A stretch of 64,000 nt of DNA from Pachyseris speciosa (GCA_016490735.1 JAEMWC010000005.1:2573501-2637500); one strand, 5' to 3'. Counted from the stretch's first letter, positions 49,601-59,833 are shown. Numbers and translations are program-made. The notes: generated by a model not told the origin, from the letters alone.

Positions 49601-50454
49601 CTGTAACTGCCGTATCTAGTGCTGGCAAAGATAAGGATTGCCTAAAGGATTTAGGAATAAGACGAGAAAGGTGACATATACAAGTAGCAGTGGAATGTTA
49701 AGAAGTTAAACTGAAAACTGAAAAAAAAAACTGAAAAACTTTATTTAGACACATGACATTGATGAGCCTACAACAGAAAGACTGGGAAAAAATTGAATAC
49801 AGAGGCTACCATCAGTGGAAGATCCCTGTGACTGCTTCAGAGTAAGTTGATCTGCAGCCAGGCTAAGGAAAACTTGCTGATGTTTAAAAAGAGGTTGATT
49901 AGGAATGGCTGCAAGAGTGCAGCTTTGAAGGTATATTCTGTAACAAAAGGCTTCAAGTAGCCTTTACTCAAGCGTGTATCCGAGGTGCTTGCAATGGATA
50001 AATTGGATAATGAACAGACTAAGGAATCAAACGTCTCAGGTTCGCATCTCTTGGTAGGAACTCAATTTTGAAACATCAACATAAATTTGCATGTACTAGA
50101 CACAAGCATAAATTTTTGCATTACACAATATGACCGGAGACAAAAAATGGAGACAAAACCTTAACTCATGAGCTCATTCACAGTGCATATGAGTAATTTG
50201 TGGAGGGTAACTTTATAGTGTGTTGATTGTTTGCACCAAAATCAGTTTGGCTCCAGGTAGTCACTGACAGCATGCATTTACACATATTTCAGCGGAGAAT
50301 GGAAAAAAAATGGAAAGCTGACATAATTTATTGCAGAGAATGATTGCATCAGAGGTACCAACTGATAGGTCGTTAAGGAAGAGGGTTTTTTCACTTAGCA
50401 CTCTTTTCACTGACATCATTCACCACTGCTGACACAGGTAAAGAGTAAGCAGGC
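46690..50454 (-). CDS. CFAP36: CFAP36 (CCDC104)-like ciliary protein, 3' exons only; frame broken twice
   Basis: Exons in transcript order: 50395-50454, 49588-49641, 47951-48382, 46690-46977, with matching phases and GT/AG borders. The last exon encodes the conserved C-terminal coiled coil (EEMKRRTEYLKQQRDKLLAL) and the end RRALADCLKREVIDKD, as in CFAP36. The 432-base exon starts LTEKDKREQEELERALQISL and ends in a Lys/Pro/Ser-rich linker (PPLSGQPKKAADTTSDAAAG). CFAP36 binds ARL3 through an N-terminal BART-like domain and acts in cilia; that N-terminal part is not found here. In the 432-base exon the frame shifts near 48282-48285 and 48128-48132. In both places one A fewer in an A run would restore a single frame, so sequence error or recent decay is possible. 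The family call rests on the C-terminal half only. Confidence 0.7.
47403..47800. mobile_element. ~400-bp foldback MITE in a CFAP36 intron
   Basis: Long inverted arms. The left has agcgcaatcaacc, cgcgattggttttggtttac, cattggttggtaaagtggcg and ttgccaactaatcaca. The right has the reverse complements, ending attggttaattgcgctgttta. The arms are rich in ATTGGT/CCAAT motifs. The 150-codon plus-strand ORF (47336-47788) lies across the arms and is not a gene. Confidence 0.7.
48581..49398 (+). repeat. 0.8-kb purine-only minisatellite (GGAAGGA/GGGA)n
   Basis: Almost every base on the plus strand is A or G, built from ggaaggaagg and gagggagg blocks. A longer unit recurs about every 85-150 bases around (a)acgaagtaaggtaggaagga then ggaggggtggagaaggg, at roughly 48620, 48730, 48840, 48925, 49016 and 49170. 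The strand asymmetry makes long false ORFs (292, 279 and 72 codons of Ser/Pro/Leu or Gly/Arg repeats). It lies in an intron of CFAP36. Such tracts can form H-DNA or G-quadruplexes. Confidence 0.9.
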
Positions 50455-51127
50455 CTAAAAGAGTTAGGAATAAGATAGGCAAGCAATAACACAAGCATAG
50501 TTCTATCGAATTTATGAAAGCCCCCAGGCTTGTTTTACCAGTAGGCCTCTTCAGCATGCCATAGATTATTCTTTGGCTCAGGAATCCCATATGAAGAGAA
50601 CAGCTGATATCAATACAAAGCTTGTGAGATGTGGTTCATGTGTGCATGGACAATGCATGAACATTTTTCCAAAATCCTGCGGATTGATCCATCATTGTTT
50701 CATACAAATGTTGCTCAATTCTTGGCAAAGGAGGACAGAAATCAATATCAGGGGATATCTCCTTCAGATATGGATGTGCAGAACCTGGAATCAAACTGGA
50801 AGACCAAACACCACTGACAGTTCTTAAGAAGTTCTTGTTAAGTGTCCTGATCTTCACATGTGTTCCACAAGGAACCTCAGTGAATGGCTGAATGCCAAGG
50901 GCATGATAGCAATGTTCAACTGAACTGATTTCACTTGTTTATCAGCTGTGGTGAGGAATGATGCAGGATAATAGAAAGAAAGAACGAGTTAGAATGGAGA
51001 AGTTTGGAGAACAAGCAACTCAAGCTAAGTCACATCAAATAATAGGAATTATTTACAGCATACTACATTTGAAAATGTTGTGTCAGTAGTAATGTCAGAA
51101 ATGGCATCTAGTAGCAAATCTTAAAAT
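50455..51127. other. Upstream of known CFAP36 exons; unassigned coding-like stretch
   Basis: A plus-strand frame at 50629-50817 (including HEHFSKILRIDPSLFHTNVA) and overlapping frames on both strands look protein-like, but I cannot assign them and no splice sites were established. It may be a processed-pseudogene or transposon relic. No CFAP36 N-terminal exon was recognised here. Confidence 0.25.
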
Positions 51128-51215
51128 GATGATAATAATAATGATGATCATTATTAATATTTAAATAGTGCAAATTACATGAACATGATCAAAAGTGCTT
51201 TACAAAAAATTATAA
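51128..51215 (-). mobile_element. SINE tail relic
   Basis: gataataataatgatgatcattattaatatt followed by agtgcaaattac and aaaagtgctttacaaa resembles the 3' tail of the SINE family at 5784-6058 (ATT repeat, GCGCATTT, TGCGCTTTACA) read from the opposite strand. The head is absent. Confidence 0.4.
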
Positions 51216-51499
51216 ATAAAAATGGTACTTAAATATATACAAACTTTACATGCATACTAAAATTGATTACTAAAAGTGAAAACCTTTACTTTACTTTGAA
51301 TTCTAGATAGCAAGATGTTAATATCTTAATGATTTAAACAAATAAAAATGGTAAAATAAATTATACGGAAATACATATATACCATAAAATTCATAGAACT
51401 AACCAAACTAACTAACCAAAATTAAGAATAAAACTAAATACACGAGAAATGTATTAAACAGCTAAGTTAAGAAATAATTTAGATACGTGCAGAACATAA

Positions 51500-52786
51500 C
51501 AACATGCAGATACCATTGTTTTGTTCTTTAAGTAATTATTTATTTAGTGATCAGTGTGTAATTAATGCTATACCTAATCAGTGGCGTTCTGTTATAAAAG
51601 AAAATGGGTTTATTTCGCCAACCCTGTTCAATGAAAAATCTTACTTTTTGAAAATTGAAGATGAGATGGTAGATATTTTAAGCACCTTCTCAAAAAATGC
51701 GTACAAGGAATTCTGTTCCTATAAAACAGCCTTGCGTACTACTGCTCAAGCCAAACTGGAAGGTAAATACCAAAGTCTCTTGGGTGAATGGACAAAAATA
51801 TATACTCTGCCTTTCAATGTCACTTTAGATACTAAATTAAGAGATAAGCCTTAATGTGACTGCGTGGTGCAGTTATGAGTGTGCTAGTCATTATTGGGCT
51901 GTGTGACTGCGTGATGCGGTTCCAGTCAAAGCCCACATTTCACCCTTGCTCACCATAGAGTCTCCAGTAGCTCGGTGGTTAGAGCGTCCGTCTAGATCGC
52001 GGAGGGTCGTGGGTTCAAATCCCATCTGGAACTCGGATTTTTTTCAAGTTTCAATTTGGGGTTTCATGCATTTCTATCATGTTGTAGTTTTTGAATTGTG
52101 TTATATATACTAATAAGAAACTGTTTGCTTTCAAAATTGCTGACTCCCCGTTAATGTACGTTTTGTTAAAATGAAGTTGAATCCGCAGAACATTTATTTT
52201 ACTTTTGTAACATAGTAGATATGTTTTGGAAAGAGGTCTTATCTTGGATTGCGATTTATAGTAATGAAGTAAAGGATATTTCTTTTCTGGACGTTTTTTT
52301 TGGTAAGTTTGATATTGATAAAGATTTCACAGTAATTAACCATATTTTATTACTTGCAAAATTCTTTATTTATAGGTGCAAATTAGATAAAATATTTCCA
52401 TCATTTGATGTTTATAAGGCTAAATTAACAGCTACTTATAAATTGGAGCTTTATCTCGCTAGAATAAATGATGTTCTCTCAAAGCATTATGTCAAATGGG
52501 ATTCTTTTATTTCTGCTATCTCTTAAATCCTCTCTCCAAATACTATCAAGAATGAAACACTCTTGCCACAAATATATTCTTCTCTCCATTAAGGCGGCCT
52601 TTTCGTTTCTTTTTGTTTTGCATGGTTTGTTTGTTTGTTTCTTTAACAAGGTTTTTGGTCTTGTTCATAAGTTTATGCATTGTAAGGTAATAATGTTAGT
52701 GTATGAACTGTAAGTTTGATAATGTAACTGTATGTACTGTAACTTAATGTGAAATGGAATTAATAAAGATATATATTAAAAAAAGT
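51500..52786 (+). mobile_element. L1/Tx1-type LINE, 3' end only, interrupted by a SINE
   Basis: ORF2 C-terminal sequence. The first part (51504-51854) includes INAIPNQWRSVIKENG and KTALRTTAQAKLEGKY, ending at WTKIYTLPFNVTLDTKLRD. It resumes after the insert near 52095 with YTNKKLFAFKIADSP and AEHLFYFCNIVDMFWKEVLS, and ends at about 52526. The 3' UTR ends near 52786 in taataaagatatatattaaaaaaa. The 51850-52075 insert carries a tRNA-like head. The reverse transcriptase domain proper is missing (5' truncation at about 51500). The element is inactive. Confidence 0.75.
51965..52040 (+). mobile_element. tRNA-like head of a SINE inserted in the LINE
   Basis: The sequence folds into a partial tRNA: acceptor-like TCTCCAG with CTGGA, D arm GCTCGGTGGTTAGAGC, anticodon arm TCCGT-CTAGATC-GCGGA, T arm GTGGGTTCAAATCCCAT. 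The A box (TAGCTCGGTGG) and B box (GGTTCAAATCC) are present, and a T run follows at 52037. The acceptor stem has two mismatches and the molecule has unrelated flanks on both sides inside a LINE. A tRNA-derived SINE is therefore more likely than a functional tRNA gene. Confidence 0.5.
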
Positions 52787-53040
52787 TACTTGCTCCCTAT
52801 TCAATGAACTTTGAAAAACTGTTAGGTTAACAAATGGTTTCTGAAGTTCTATATTTATATTTAATATAGCTCCTAGGAACTAGGAGACATTCAAGAAGAA
52901 GAGGACTTGGTTGGGCAGTGGTTCTGCCCATCCTGTACTTTGGCTCACTGATGCATACCGGTATCCTTGACACATCATATCTATAACCTGGTCTGTTATC
53001 ATATTTGGCTTTGGCCTTAGCTAAATTTGTCATTAAAGGA
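52787..53040. other. Spacer, nothing recognised
   Basis: AT-rich spacer between the LINE end and the repeat cluster that begins with the small foldback at 53045-53083. Confidence 0.3.
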
Positions 53041-53301
53041 GTCCCTCGTCCCCAGGGCTTTTCTCCGTCCTGGGAATGAGGTTGAAACTTTTACACTTCT
53101 CTTTTTTGTTGTAGGAATTATCATGATAGCAAAGCATTTTCAATTCACATTGAGCCTCTTGGGTGGCTGTGATTGGCCTGAAGCGTTCCGCCTAAAAAAT
53201 GATTAATGCGTTCATTAATTTCGAAAAGTCAACTGAACATTGTAATCATTCAACTGTTGCGTCGATTCGAATATCGAATGTTGATTGGACTAATGACAAA
53301 G

Positions 53302-53647
53302 TGGTTGTTTACCATTTACACGGGAAAACCGGTTGGTCGACGGTTGCAGTAAATGGTACGTATCACACATCCAAATGAAAATTTCCACGGAACGCGCGTG
53401 TTCCATTTACACAAACATTTCTAACGGTCAGGTTTACAGAGCGATCCAAGCCGAAAGCCCTGGAACTGGTAGAAATGAGCAAATGGAACGCACATTTCCA
53501 TTTGGAAATTCCGTTTGGGAATTTTGGACTACCTTTCAAGAAATTCCGTTTTCCCCGGAAATTTTCCGTTTGGGAAGACCAAAATAGGCTTTCCATTTAC
53601 ATTCCAACCGAAATTTCCGGATTTTTTTGGTAAATGGTAAACAACCA
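53302..53647. mobile_element. Innermost nested element T3, 346 bp
   Basis: Ends TGGTTGTTTACCATTTAC and the exact reverse complement GTAAATGGTAAACAACCA. The body contains several aaatttcc/ggaaatttcc palindromic segments (ccatttggaaattccg, gaaatttccgg). No transposase. It lies entirely inside T2. Confidence 0.7.
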
Positions 53648-53858
53648 GTGTATCCAAATACGGAAAATTTACGCGTCACCCAATAATAAAAAGGCGGCTA
53701 GAAATGTGTTGGGTGGTCTATATCAACCAGGTAAAGCTCTTTCCATTCCCATGAGAGAGAAGATAATAAATCTCTATCTTGGTTACCATACATGGGAAAT
53801 TTCCCGAGATTTAAAGGTAACTGAACGTACAGTGCGGAATATACTGGACCATTTCTGA
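53634..53858 (+). pseudogene. Paired-like helix-turn-helix, relic of a transposase N-terminus
   Basis: The 74-codon frame contains GGLYQPGKALSIPMREKIIN followed by LYLGYHTWEISRDLKVTERT and VRNILDHF. This pattern, G-x-x-x-x-P-G-K-x-L-S with a trihelical HTH, is the paired-type DNA-binding fold found in Pax proteins and in N-termini of Tc1/mariner-type transposases. A stop follows immediately and no DDE catalytic domain is present. It lies inside T2, so it is probably what is left of the transposase that moved this family. The first ~20 codons read through the T3 end and are not part of the domain. Confidence 0.55.
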
Positions 53859-53944
53859 CGTTATGGAATGGAACGTTCGAATGGACGCTACGGTTGAATG
53901 ATTACAATGTTCAGTTGACTTTTCGAAATTTGAAGCCAAGATTA

Positions 53945-54657
53945 GGTGGGTTCATACTAAGCTTAGTAAGTATACCTCAAGGATACTTGAGGCGTACTTC
54001 AGATGTGAACGGGTCTAATATCAGCGTAAGTAGGCTACTTTGTAGCCTTGGAAACGCGTGTTCTTCAAAGCCGCCGAAGTACACTTTCGAGTCACGTTCA
54101 ACCAGGCTTACCAGCCTACTTACGCACTATCAAAACAAATTCAGGATATTGAACGTCAATCATTTTCGCGTTTGGCGGAAATTTTGATGACACGCGATTC
54201 CAATCCCATCGTTTACAGTTCGCACTCCTCGCTAAGAGAGAAAATTTAGCGCTGGATTTGCTACTAAATTACTGAACCAGTTTTGAAGACGAGGCCAGAG
54301 TTCTTTGTGGAGCGTTATGTTGACCGACTTGACTCAAAATCAACAAGATCATCAGTTGTTGCAGTGTCTTCGTCTTATCCTAAACTTCTTCTCGATAACG
54401 AAAACGTGAAAGCCTGCTGTCGTTCAGGCAGAAAAAAGGATCGGCCAAGCTCGAGAGCCAATTTTGACGTTTCGAGGTCGCGTATTTCGATGAAAACAAG
54501 CCAGTGCGTGGCTTCTTTGACTGACAAATGTGACTTGAAGTATACTTAGAATTTTAAATATGAACGCTTGTCAGCGTAAGTTAACGTACGTTATTTCAAG
54601 TACACTTGAGCTCTTCGCATACGTAAGGTCTACTTACTTAGCTAATGTGAACCCACC
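53945..54657. mobile_element. Nested TA-flanked element T4, 713 bp
   Basis: The left end is GGTGGGTTCATACTAAGCTT. The reverse complement of the right end is GGTGGGTTCACATTAGCTAA. Both continue into AGTAAGTA. TA lies outside both ends (53943-53944 and 54658-54659). It sits beside T2 inside T1. ORFs of 63-97 codons have no recognisable motif. Tc1/mariner-like by its TA target site. Confidence 0.65.
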
Positions 54658-55010
54658 TATAATAGAAGCGGCTCTGGATTAATGAATGCATTAATCATTA
54701 TTTAGGCGGAACGCTTCAGGCGTTTTGACTGTAAGTACGAGAACAGCTAAATTTATGCCAAATATGAACTTTATGATATCTCTCACAATAGTACGCGCGC
54801 TGCGATTGGTCAATTTTTCGGGCTGTATTCTGCAGTATAGATCGTTTTCACCTGACGTCATCACTTACTAAAGATCCACCAAAGTTTTTATCCTCATCAG
54901 GCATAAGCGGTAGCATATTTTTTATCTGTTTACAATTTTACAGCACAATAGCGTGCTTCGTTTGGAAACCAGAGCATTATGAATTTCCGGGTTATGGAGT
55001 ATGGCGTTAA

Positions 55011-56135
55011 ATCTCCGCCAAAAATCAAGTTTTATTTTCAACATCCAAGTTTTCATTTTAAACGTTATGTCTACGATTTAGATATGAACTTCTAAAAACA
55101 AAACTCTTTCTTTGCATTCAACATCATACCATATTGCCATGAATACAAGTTCAAAGATGCTAAACAAGATTCAAGATTGAAGTTTTCTCTTCAAAAATCA
55201 ACTATTTCCTTCAACAATCTAGTCTTCGTTTCAACATTCAAGCCTTCGTTTGAACATTCCAGTTTCTGAGAACGATCAAGCCTTCCCCTCAACATTACAT
55301 TTTTCGCTTTAACGCCAAGTCTTTGCTTTCAGCCTTCTCGAAGATGCGCCCGAAATGATGCACAAATTTTGAGTTTTGGTTTGAACTTCACGCTTGACTA
55401 ACTCGGATACTCGAAGGTCAGGCATGCACGCTGGTAGCCTACCCAACATGCTTTGTTTTCTTCATATCGAAGATCGAGGCCGCCTCGCGCGGGGAAACCG
55501 GAAAATTTTTTGTTTCTCCACAGCTTGAAACTATTTCTGCTTTAGACAACATGTTTGATCCATCGCTAGACTGTGTCAAGCGAATCTTGTAAATATAAGT
55601 GTGAGAAGTGTTGACGGGCCTACGCGACTCCTGCGGTGTTTTGCGGTTATAGTTTTGCTCTAACCAGAATGTCTTTAATGGAGTTTCCTTTGCAATATGA
55701 TAAGAGTTGAGGCTCTGTAAAGATTTCTCTTGGTTTTGGTTGATTCTGTATGAGGTGCCATTTCCCCAATAGTATTGTCTTGAAGCTGGGTGATATTGCG
55801 TTACAAAGGGCAGTATTGTCTTACGTGCATTCTTGTTCCTTTGTTCTAGTAACGCTTTTCTGTCAGTGAATTTGACTTCAGAGAGGTGTTTCTCTATGGG
55901 TACCCTTTATTTTGAAGGCGTCTCTCGAAGTTTTTCATGTTTTCCTCAACGGTTTATTCTGAGGTATTCTGTTTAGCATCTTTGAACTTGTATTCATGGC
56001 AATATGGTATGATGTTGAATGCAAAGAAAGAGTTTTGTTTTTCGAAGTTCATATCTAAATCGTAGACATAACATTTAAAATGAAAACTTGGATGTTGAAA
56101 ATAAAACTTGATTTTTGGAGGAGATTTAACGCCAT
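55011..56135. repeat. Inverted duplication with 155-165-bp arms
   Basis: 55011-55165 and 55971-56135 are reverse complements differing at only a few positions. The arms translate as the same segment (KIKFYFQHPSFHFK, NSFFAFNIIPYCHEYKFKDA), open in the right arm and with one stop in the left. The 0.8 kb between contains a diverged ~30-bp tandem motif (ttcaacattcaagccttcgttt) at 55170-55330. It may be a foldback element; no target duplication was found. Confidence 0.7.
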
Positions 56136-56139
56136 AAAT

Positions 56140-58624
56140 GGAGGTGCGTGACACAAGGTTACGATCGAGTTTGTTGAAAAACTGATATATACTTATCTCA
56201 TGATTTTGAGCCCTTTTAGAAGTTAGAGCATTCGGAAAAGTGCTTATGTAAATGCTTGCTTTTTCATTACTGATAATCAGTCGCCTAGATAGCCAAAGTA
56301 AGTTCCAGATGTTTACACTATTTTCGGGCCGCCGTATTGTGTACCACGGAGGTACACAAACATGGCGTTTTCATACTGGGCTCTGTAAATTTCTGCGACA
56401 CATTTCGACCAATATCTGAAGTTTGAGGAAACGCACAGGCCTAAAACTTGGAGAAGTGTCTTATTTATTTATCTTCTGTAACATCACAATTTCTTAGCTT
56501 TTTCCCACTGGATGGTTTTCGATTTAGTTTTTGATTGCGTGACAGTGAAAACGATCTGTAGGGACTTTAAGAAAGGACTACGGAAGCGTTTTGACTGCGG
56601 AAGAATGGGACGAGTACGTATAGTTCCGCGGAATTTACATTAAGGTAATTCCCCTGAGAAGGATATACTATTAAGATTTTTTTCAGACTTGGCACAATTG
56701 ATAGTCATGCAGAGGACATTGAAAAAATGCAATAAAAAGATGGGGTCACCGTGCTTGTTTTCGCCCTGCATACTCGTTGTTCTAAGTGTTTTTACGGAGT
56801 TGCACGAGAAATGTTCGAAGCTTGAACAACCGAATAAAGCTGTTATTATGTAGTAAAAACTATGAATAATGGTGAAAACTAGAGCCTAATTGTTTTTCTG
56901 GGCTATATTCTTTTAGTATTGTGATTTCAAATTGCCCGATCTTGCAAATAATGTAAGGAAATTGGACCACTACGTCATCATCTCAAACCCCTTCCTGGCT
57001 CCAAAGGCAGAGTTTCACCTCACTTATATATAAATAATCCAACTTCTATTAAACTTTTTTTCTCCTTAAAATATGCTTATCGTGTGCCTATTACGAGTAC
57101 ATTACACCAATAAAAAAGGGGGGTCACCGTGCTCGTTTCTTTACAACACGACGACAAAGGGAAAATTTCAGCTGAAAAAGGTAGTTACCGTATTTTTTTT
57201 TTTTTTTTTGATTTAGCTTTTTTACAGGATTGGCAACAGGCTGCCTACACCAGAAACCCGTAAACGAAAGCGTTATTGTGGTGTGTTTTATGAAATTACG
57301 CTGAATCACGGAAAAGCAAGTGAAGGGAAGTGGCAAATAATATAAGACTTTAGCTTAATCAAAACATATCGCTGTATAAAGTGATTTAAAGGAATCGCTC
57401 AAAAAAGTTATGTGCTACACAACGGTTTAATACCCACAAATCTGTTTCGGTTTTATTCTTTTATTGCTGTTTCAACAACAACAAAAAGAAAGATGTTTTC
57501 ATCGGACGTAAGATATAACATAACACGATGTCTTACCTTCGTAACTGACTGATGAAAAGCTTGAACTTAATTTGCCTGAATAACGGACTGCGAAAATCAG
57601 AAGCAAGGAATCACGAATACTGGCTCTCAAACTGCGCAGTTTTTATGCATTTCAAAACTCCTTCCAGACAGATAATGCAACCACAAGGAAGAACTGCGAA
57701 AAACTACAAAAGGTGATCTTAGGTACGTGTTTGTCTTCCACTTCGTCAGAGCTTAAAAGGGCAAGTTATACTGGAAAAAACTTTTAAATTTACGCAAAAT
57801 GAACATCTCAAAATGTCTTCGACTTTGTTCTGAGCAATCAAAGATATCTTCATTGAAAAAATGTCCTCTAATTCCCGAAGTATCAAGAAAACTCTTTGTT
57901 CCAGCATGTGTCGCCATACCGGATATCCCAGCATGCCCAAGGAAAATTCATGCAAATATTTAACTTACTAGGGAGGGGGTAGAGAAAAAAATTGTCTCAG
58001 TGCCTTAAAAGTAGAAAAGAAAATAACCAATATAGCTCTAAAAAACGCGTGGTGACCCCCACTTTTTACCTCACTAAACGAAAGTGGTAAGCCTACTGAA
58101 CTCATGGTGATTTTTTCATAGTTTGCAAAATATATTTAGCCTGTGTTTTTGCTCAACTAAAAGGGAGCAGTCAGGGCCAAAAATGCCTCCAATGCAATGA
58201 TTTTTTAATAAATACCACATAAAAAGTAGTATTTATATCACCAGTTGTTATGTGTTTCAAAGCTTGTTGTTTGTTGTTGCCTTGGTATATGTAAACGGCA
58301 ATTCTACGGAAATGTTCAGAGAAATGTTTCTTCTTTTCTTTTTTTCGAAAAAAACACTAAGTCTCTATTTTTTGCAGGTTTGGACTTAATTATCTCTGAA
58401 AAATGCATGGTTACCGCCAATTTTCTTTTCAATTTTCGTTAGCCCTTACCAACATCTACATTTTAGCGTAGTGATAATCCGCGAAAAAAATATCTTCGTA
58501 TTAGGAGGCACCGTCCTTTGGCAAATACGCAATGTTTCTAGTGTACGCGCGCACGAGCGCGCGCTAAATGACGCCATAAATTTATGCGCAGTAAGGATGC
58601 GCCATGCAGTTGTGAGGAATCACC
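56140..58624. repeat. Repeat-derived region, no gene seen
   Basis: The motif GGGGTCACCGTGCTTGTTTT recurs at 56744, as GGGGTCACCGTGCTCGTTT at 57120, and in reverse at about 58048 (gtggtgacccccactttttacc), suggesting parts of one dispersed element. The segment ggactttaagaaagg then actacggaagcg near 56570 is matched in reverse at 59715-59750, which may mark the ends of a larger element. ORFs up to 70 codons only. Confidence 0.4.
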
Positions 58625-58628
58625 TTAA

Positions 58629-59049
58629 GGCCATGTTACACGAGGCAATTTTTCTTGCAACTCGCAACGTAACAAACGTTTCGTTGCAAGTTGCGAGAAA
58701 AAATTCACGTGTAACACCCCATTTTGCAACTGCAATTGTTGCGTTGCGAGTTGCGAGAAAAGTAGAACGACCCTCTACTTTTCGCAACGTTGCGAGACAA
58801 GTTGCTTGCGTGTGACATCCCCTCTGCAACTCGCAACAACAAATTTTGTCAGAATGGGCCAATCAGAGCTCATCTTTTGCTAGCGGGAGATTTCAAGATG
58901 GCGTCCGCCATCTTGTTTGTTATTGTACGCGTTGCAAGTTGCGAAAAAAGTTGCCAACGTGTAACATACCCTCTGCAACTTGAAAGGTTTTTTATTCGTC
59001 ATCGTTGCGTTGCGAGTTGCAAGAAAAATTTCCTCGTGTAACATGGCCT
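58629..59049. mobile_element. 421-bp TTAA-flanked MITE with GTTGCGAGTTGC repeats
   Basis: The left end GGCCATGTTACACGAGGCAA then TTTTTCTTGCAACTCGCAACG is matched by the reverse complement of the right end (CGTTGCGAGTTGCAAGAAAA, TCGTGTAACATGGCC). TTAA lies at 58625-58628 and 59050-59053, pointing to piggyBac-type transposition. The body holds many copies of gcaactcgcaac/gttgcgagttgc in both orientations. ORFs up to 114 codons on both strands are products of these repeats. Confidence 0.75.
58894..58915. promoter_or_regulatory. Perfect palindromic pair of YY1-like motifs
   Basis: CAAGATGGCG, two bases, then CGCCATCTTG. AAGATGGCG is the core of the YY1 consensus. The palindrome sits in the centre of the MITE 58629-59049. 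Confidence 0.5.
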
Positions 59050-59406
59050 TTAAGCAAGCCGTACTACGTCGCGTTGAACGAAACGTTTATAATCTTTTTC
59101 TCTTCGGTGATGTGGCAGAAGTGGGTACATCATGCCATATGTTAAAGAAATAAAAGATTTGCTTCTTCTTTCTCACGGTGTAAATTTTATTTCTGTACAC
59201 AACACAACATCATTTTGTCGACTCTATTCTATGCGCCTAAAAACAACAAAATTATAACATAATATCGAACTTGATTTTCCAGTCATGCGCTTTCCTCGCC
59301 CAAGTGCTAATATACAAGTTCCAATAAGTAAAATATTTCCATAATGAAAGGTTTCCGAATTCGATTATTTGGAAAAGGTGTGCCAAGAATCGTGAAAGCT
59401 GGTTAA

Positions 59407-59676
59407 TTACATTGCTTTCACAGCTCGCCAGAAACACGTTGTTTGAGTTTCACGCCGCCCACTGCATTTAGTGCTCAAAATCGAGAAATGTTTTTTGAGA
59501 AATGACCAACGATGCCCAAAAAGGGATAAAATATCTGTATTTTGCCGTTTAGGTTCAAACACTGGCATACGAAGCATGTACAGTGCAGGAAAATACATCA
59601 ACAGACTTAAGTACTTTCCACTCCGGCCTGCCATGACTCCTACGTATTCGGCGAGCTGACTACGGCTAGAAACCAC
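59407..59676 (-). CDS. Doubtful small ORF
   Basis: 90 codons. An internal ATG in good context (GTCATGGCAGG) near 59632 would give a 75-residue product starting MAGRSGKYLSLLMYFPALYM, with a hydrophobic N-terminal part. I recognise no family, and no intron, TATA box or poly(A) signal was established. Upstream sequence is transposon-derived. It may be a first exon or random. Confidence 0.2.
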   Translation of the reverse strand: MVSSRSQLAEYVGVMAGRSGKYLSLLMYFPALYMLRMPVFEPKRQNTDILSLFGHRWSFLKKHFSILSTKCSGRRETQTTCFWRAVKAM

Positions 59677-59833
59677 GCCAATGACGCGTGACGGGAAGCA
59701 AAATTACTTCCGGTCACCGCACTAGACGCTTCCGTAGCCCTTGCTTAAAGTCCTTCATGGCCTGCTTGACTTCTAATTCAACTAGTTTTCTTTCCCGCGC
59801 GACGGATTAACCTCAGAGATATATTAAATATCT

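Larger units (their letters stand above)
53217..53930. mobile_element. Nested element T2 with ~50-bp inverted ends
   Basis: The left end AATTTCGAAAAGTCAACTGA then ACATTGTAATCATTCAAC is matched by the reverse complement of 53885-53930 almost without change. It contains element T3 (53302-53647) and, to its right, a helix-turn-helix coding relic (53634-53858). No target duplication was fixed. Confidence 0.7.
53176..54721. mobile_element. Outer element of a nested transposon stack (T1)
   Basis: Ends GCCTGAAGCGTTCCGCCTAA then AAAATGATTAATGCG, and the reverse complement ATTAATCATTATTTAGGCGG then AACGCTTCAGGC at 54690-54721. Everything between its short end sequences is occupied by two further inverted-repeat elements (53217-53930 and 53945-54657), so T1 itself is mostly its terminal repeats. 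Confidence 0.65.
53084..54790 (+). repeat. Second copy of repeat R5, split by inserted elements
   Basis: 53084-53175 matches 37950-38055 (acttttacacttctctttttt, agcaaagcattttcaattc, ggtggctgtg). The match resumes at 54728-54785 (gtaagtacgagaacagctaaattta). The 1.5 kb between is the nested transposon stack 53176-54721. The copy at 37950-38192 thus shows the empty site. Confidence 0.7.

Noticed and set aside
58471..58862. ORFs of 114 and 80 codons on opposite strands
   Set aside because: Both come from GTTGCGAGTTGC repeats of the TTAA-flanked MITE, read in two directions.
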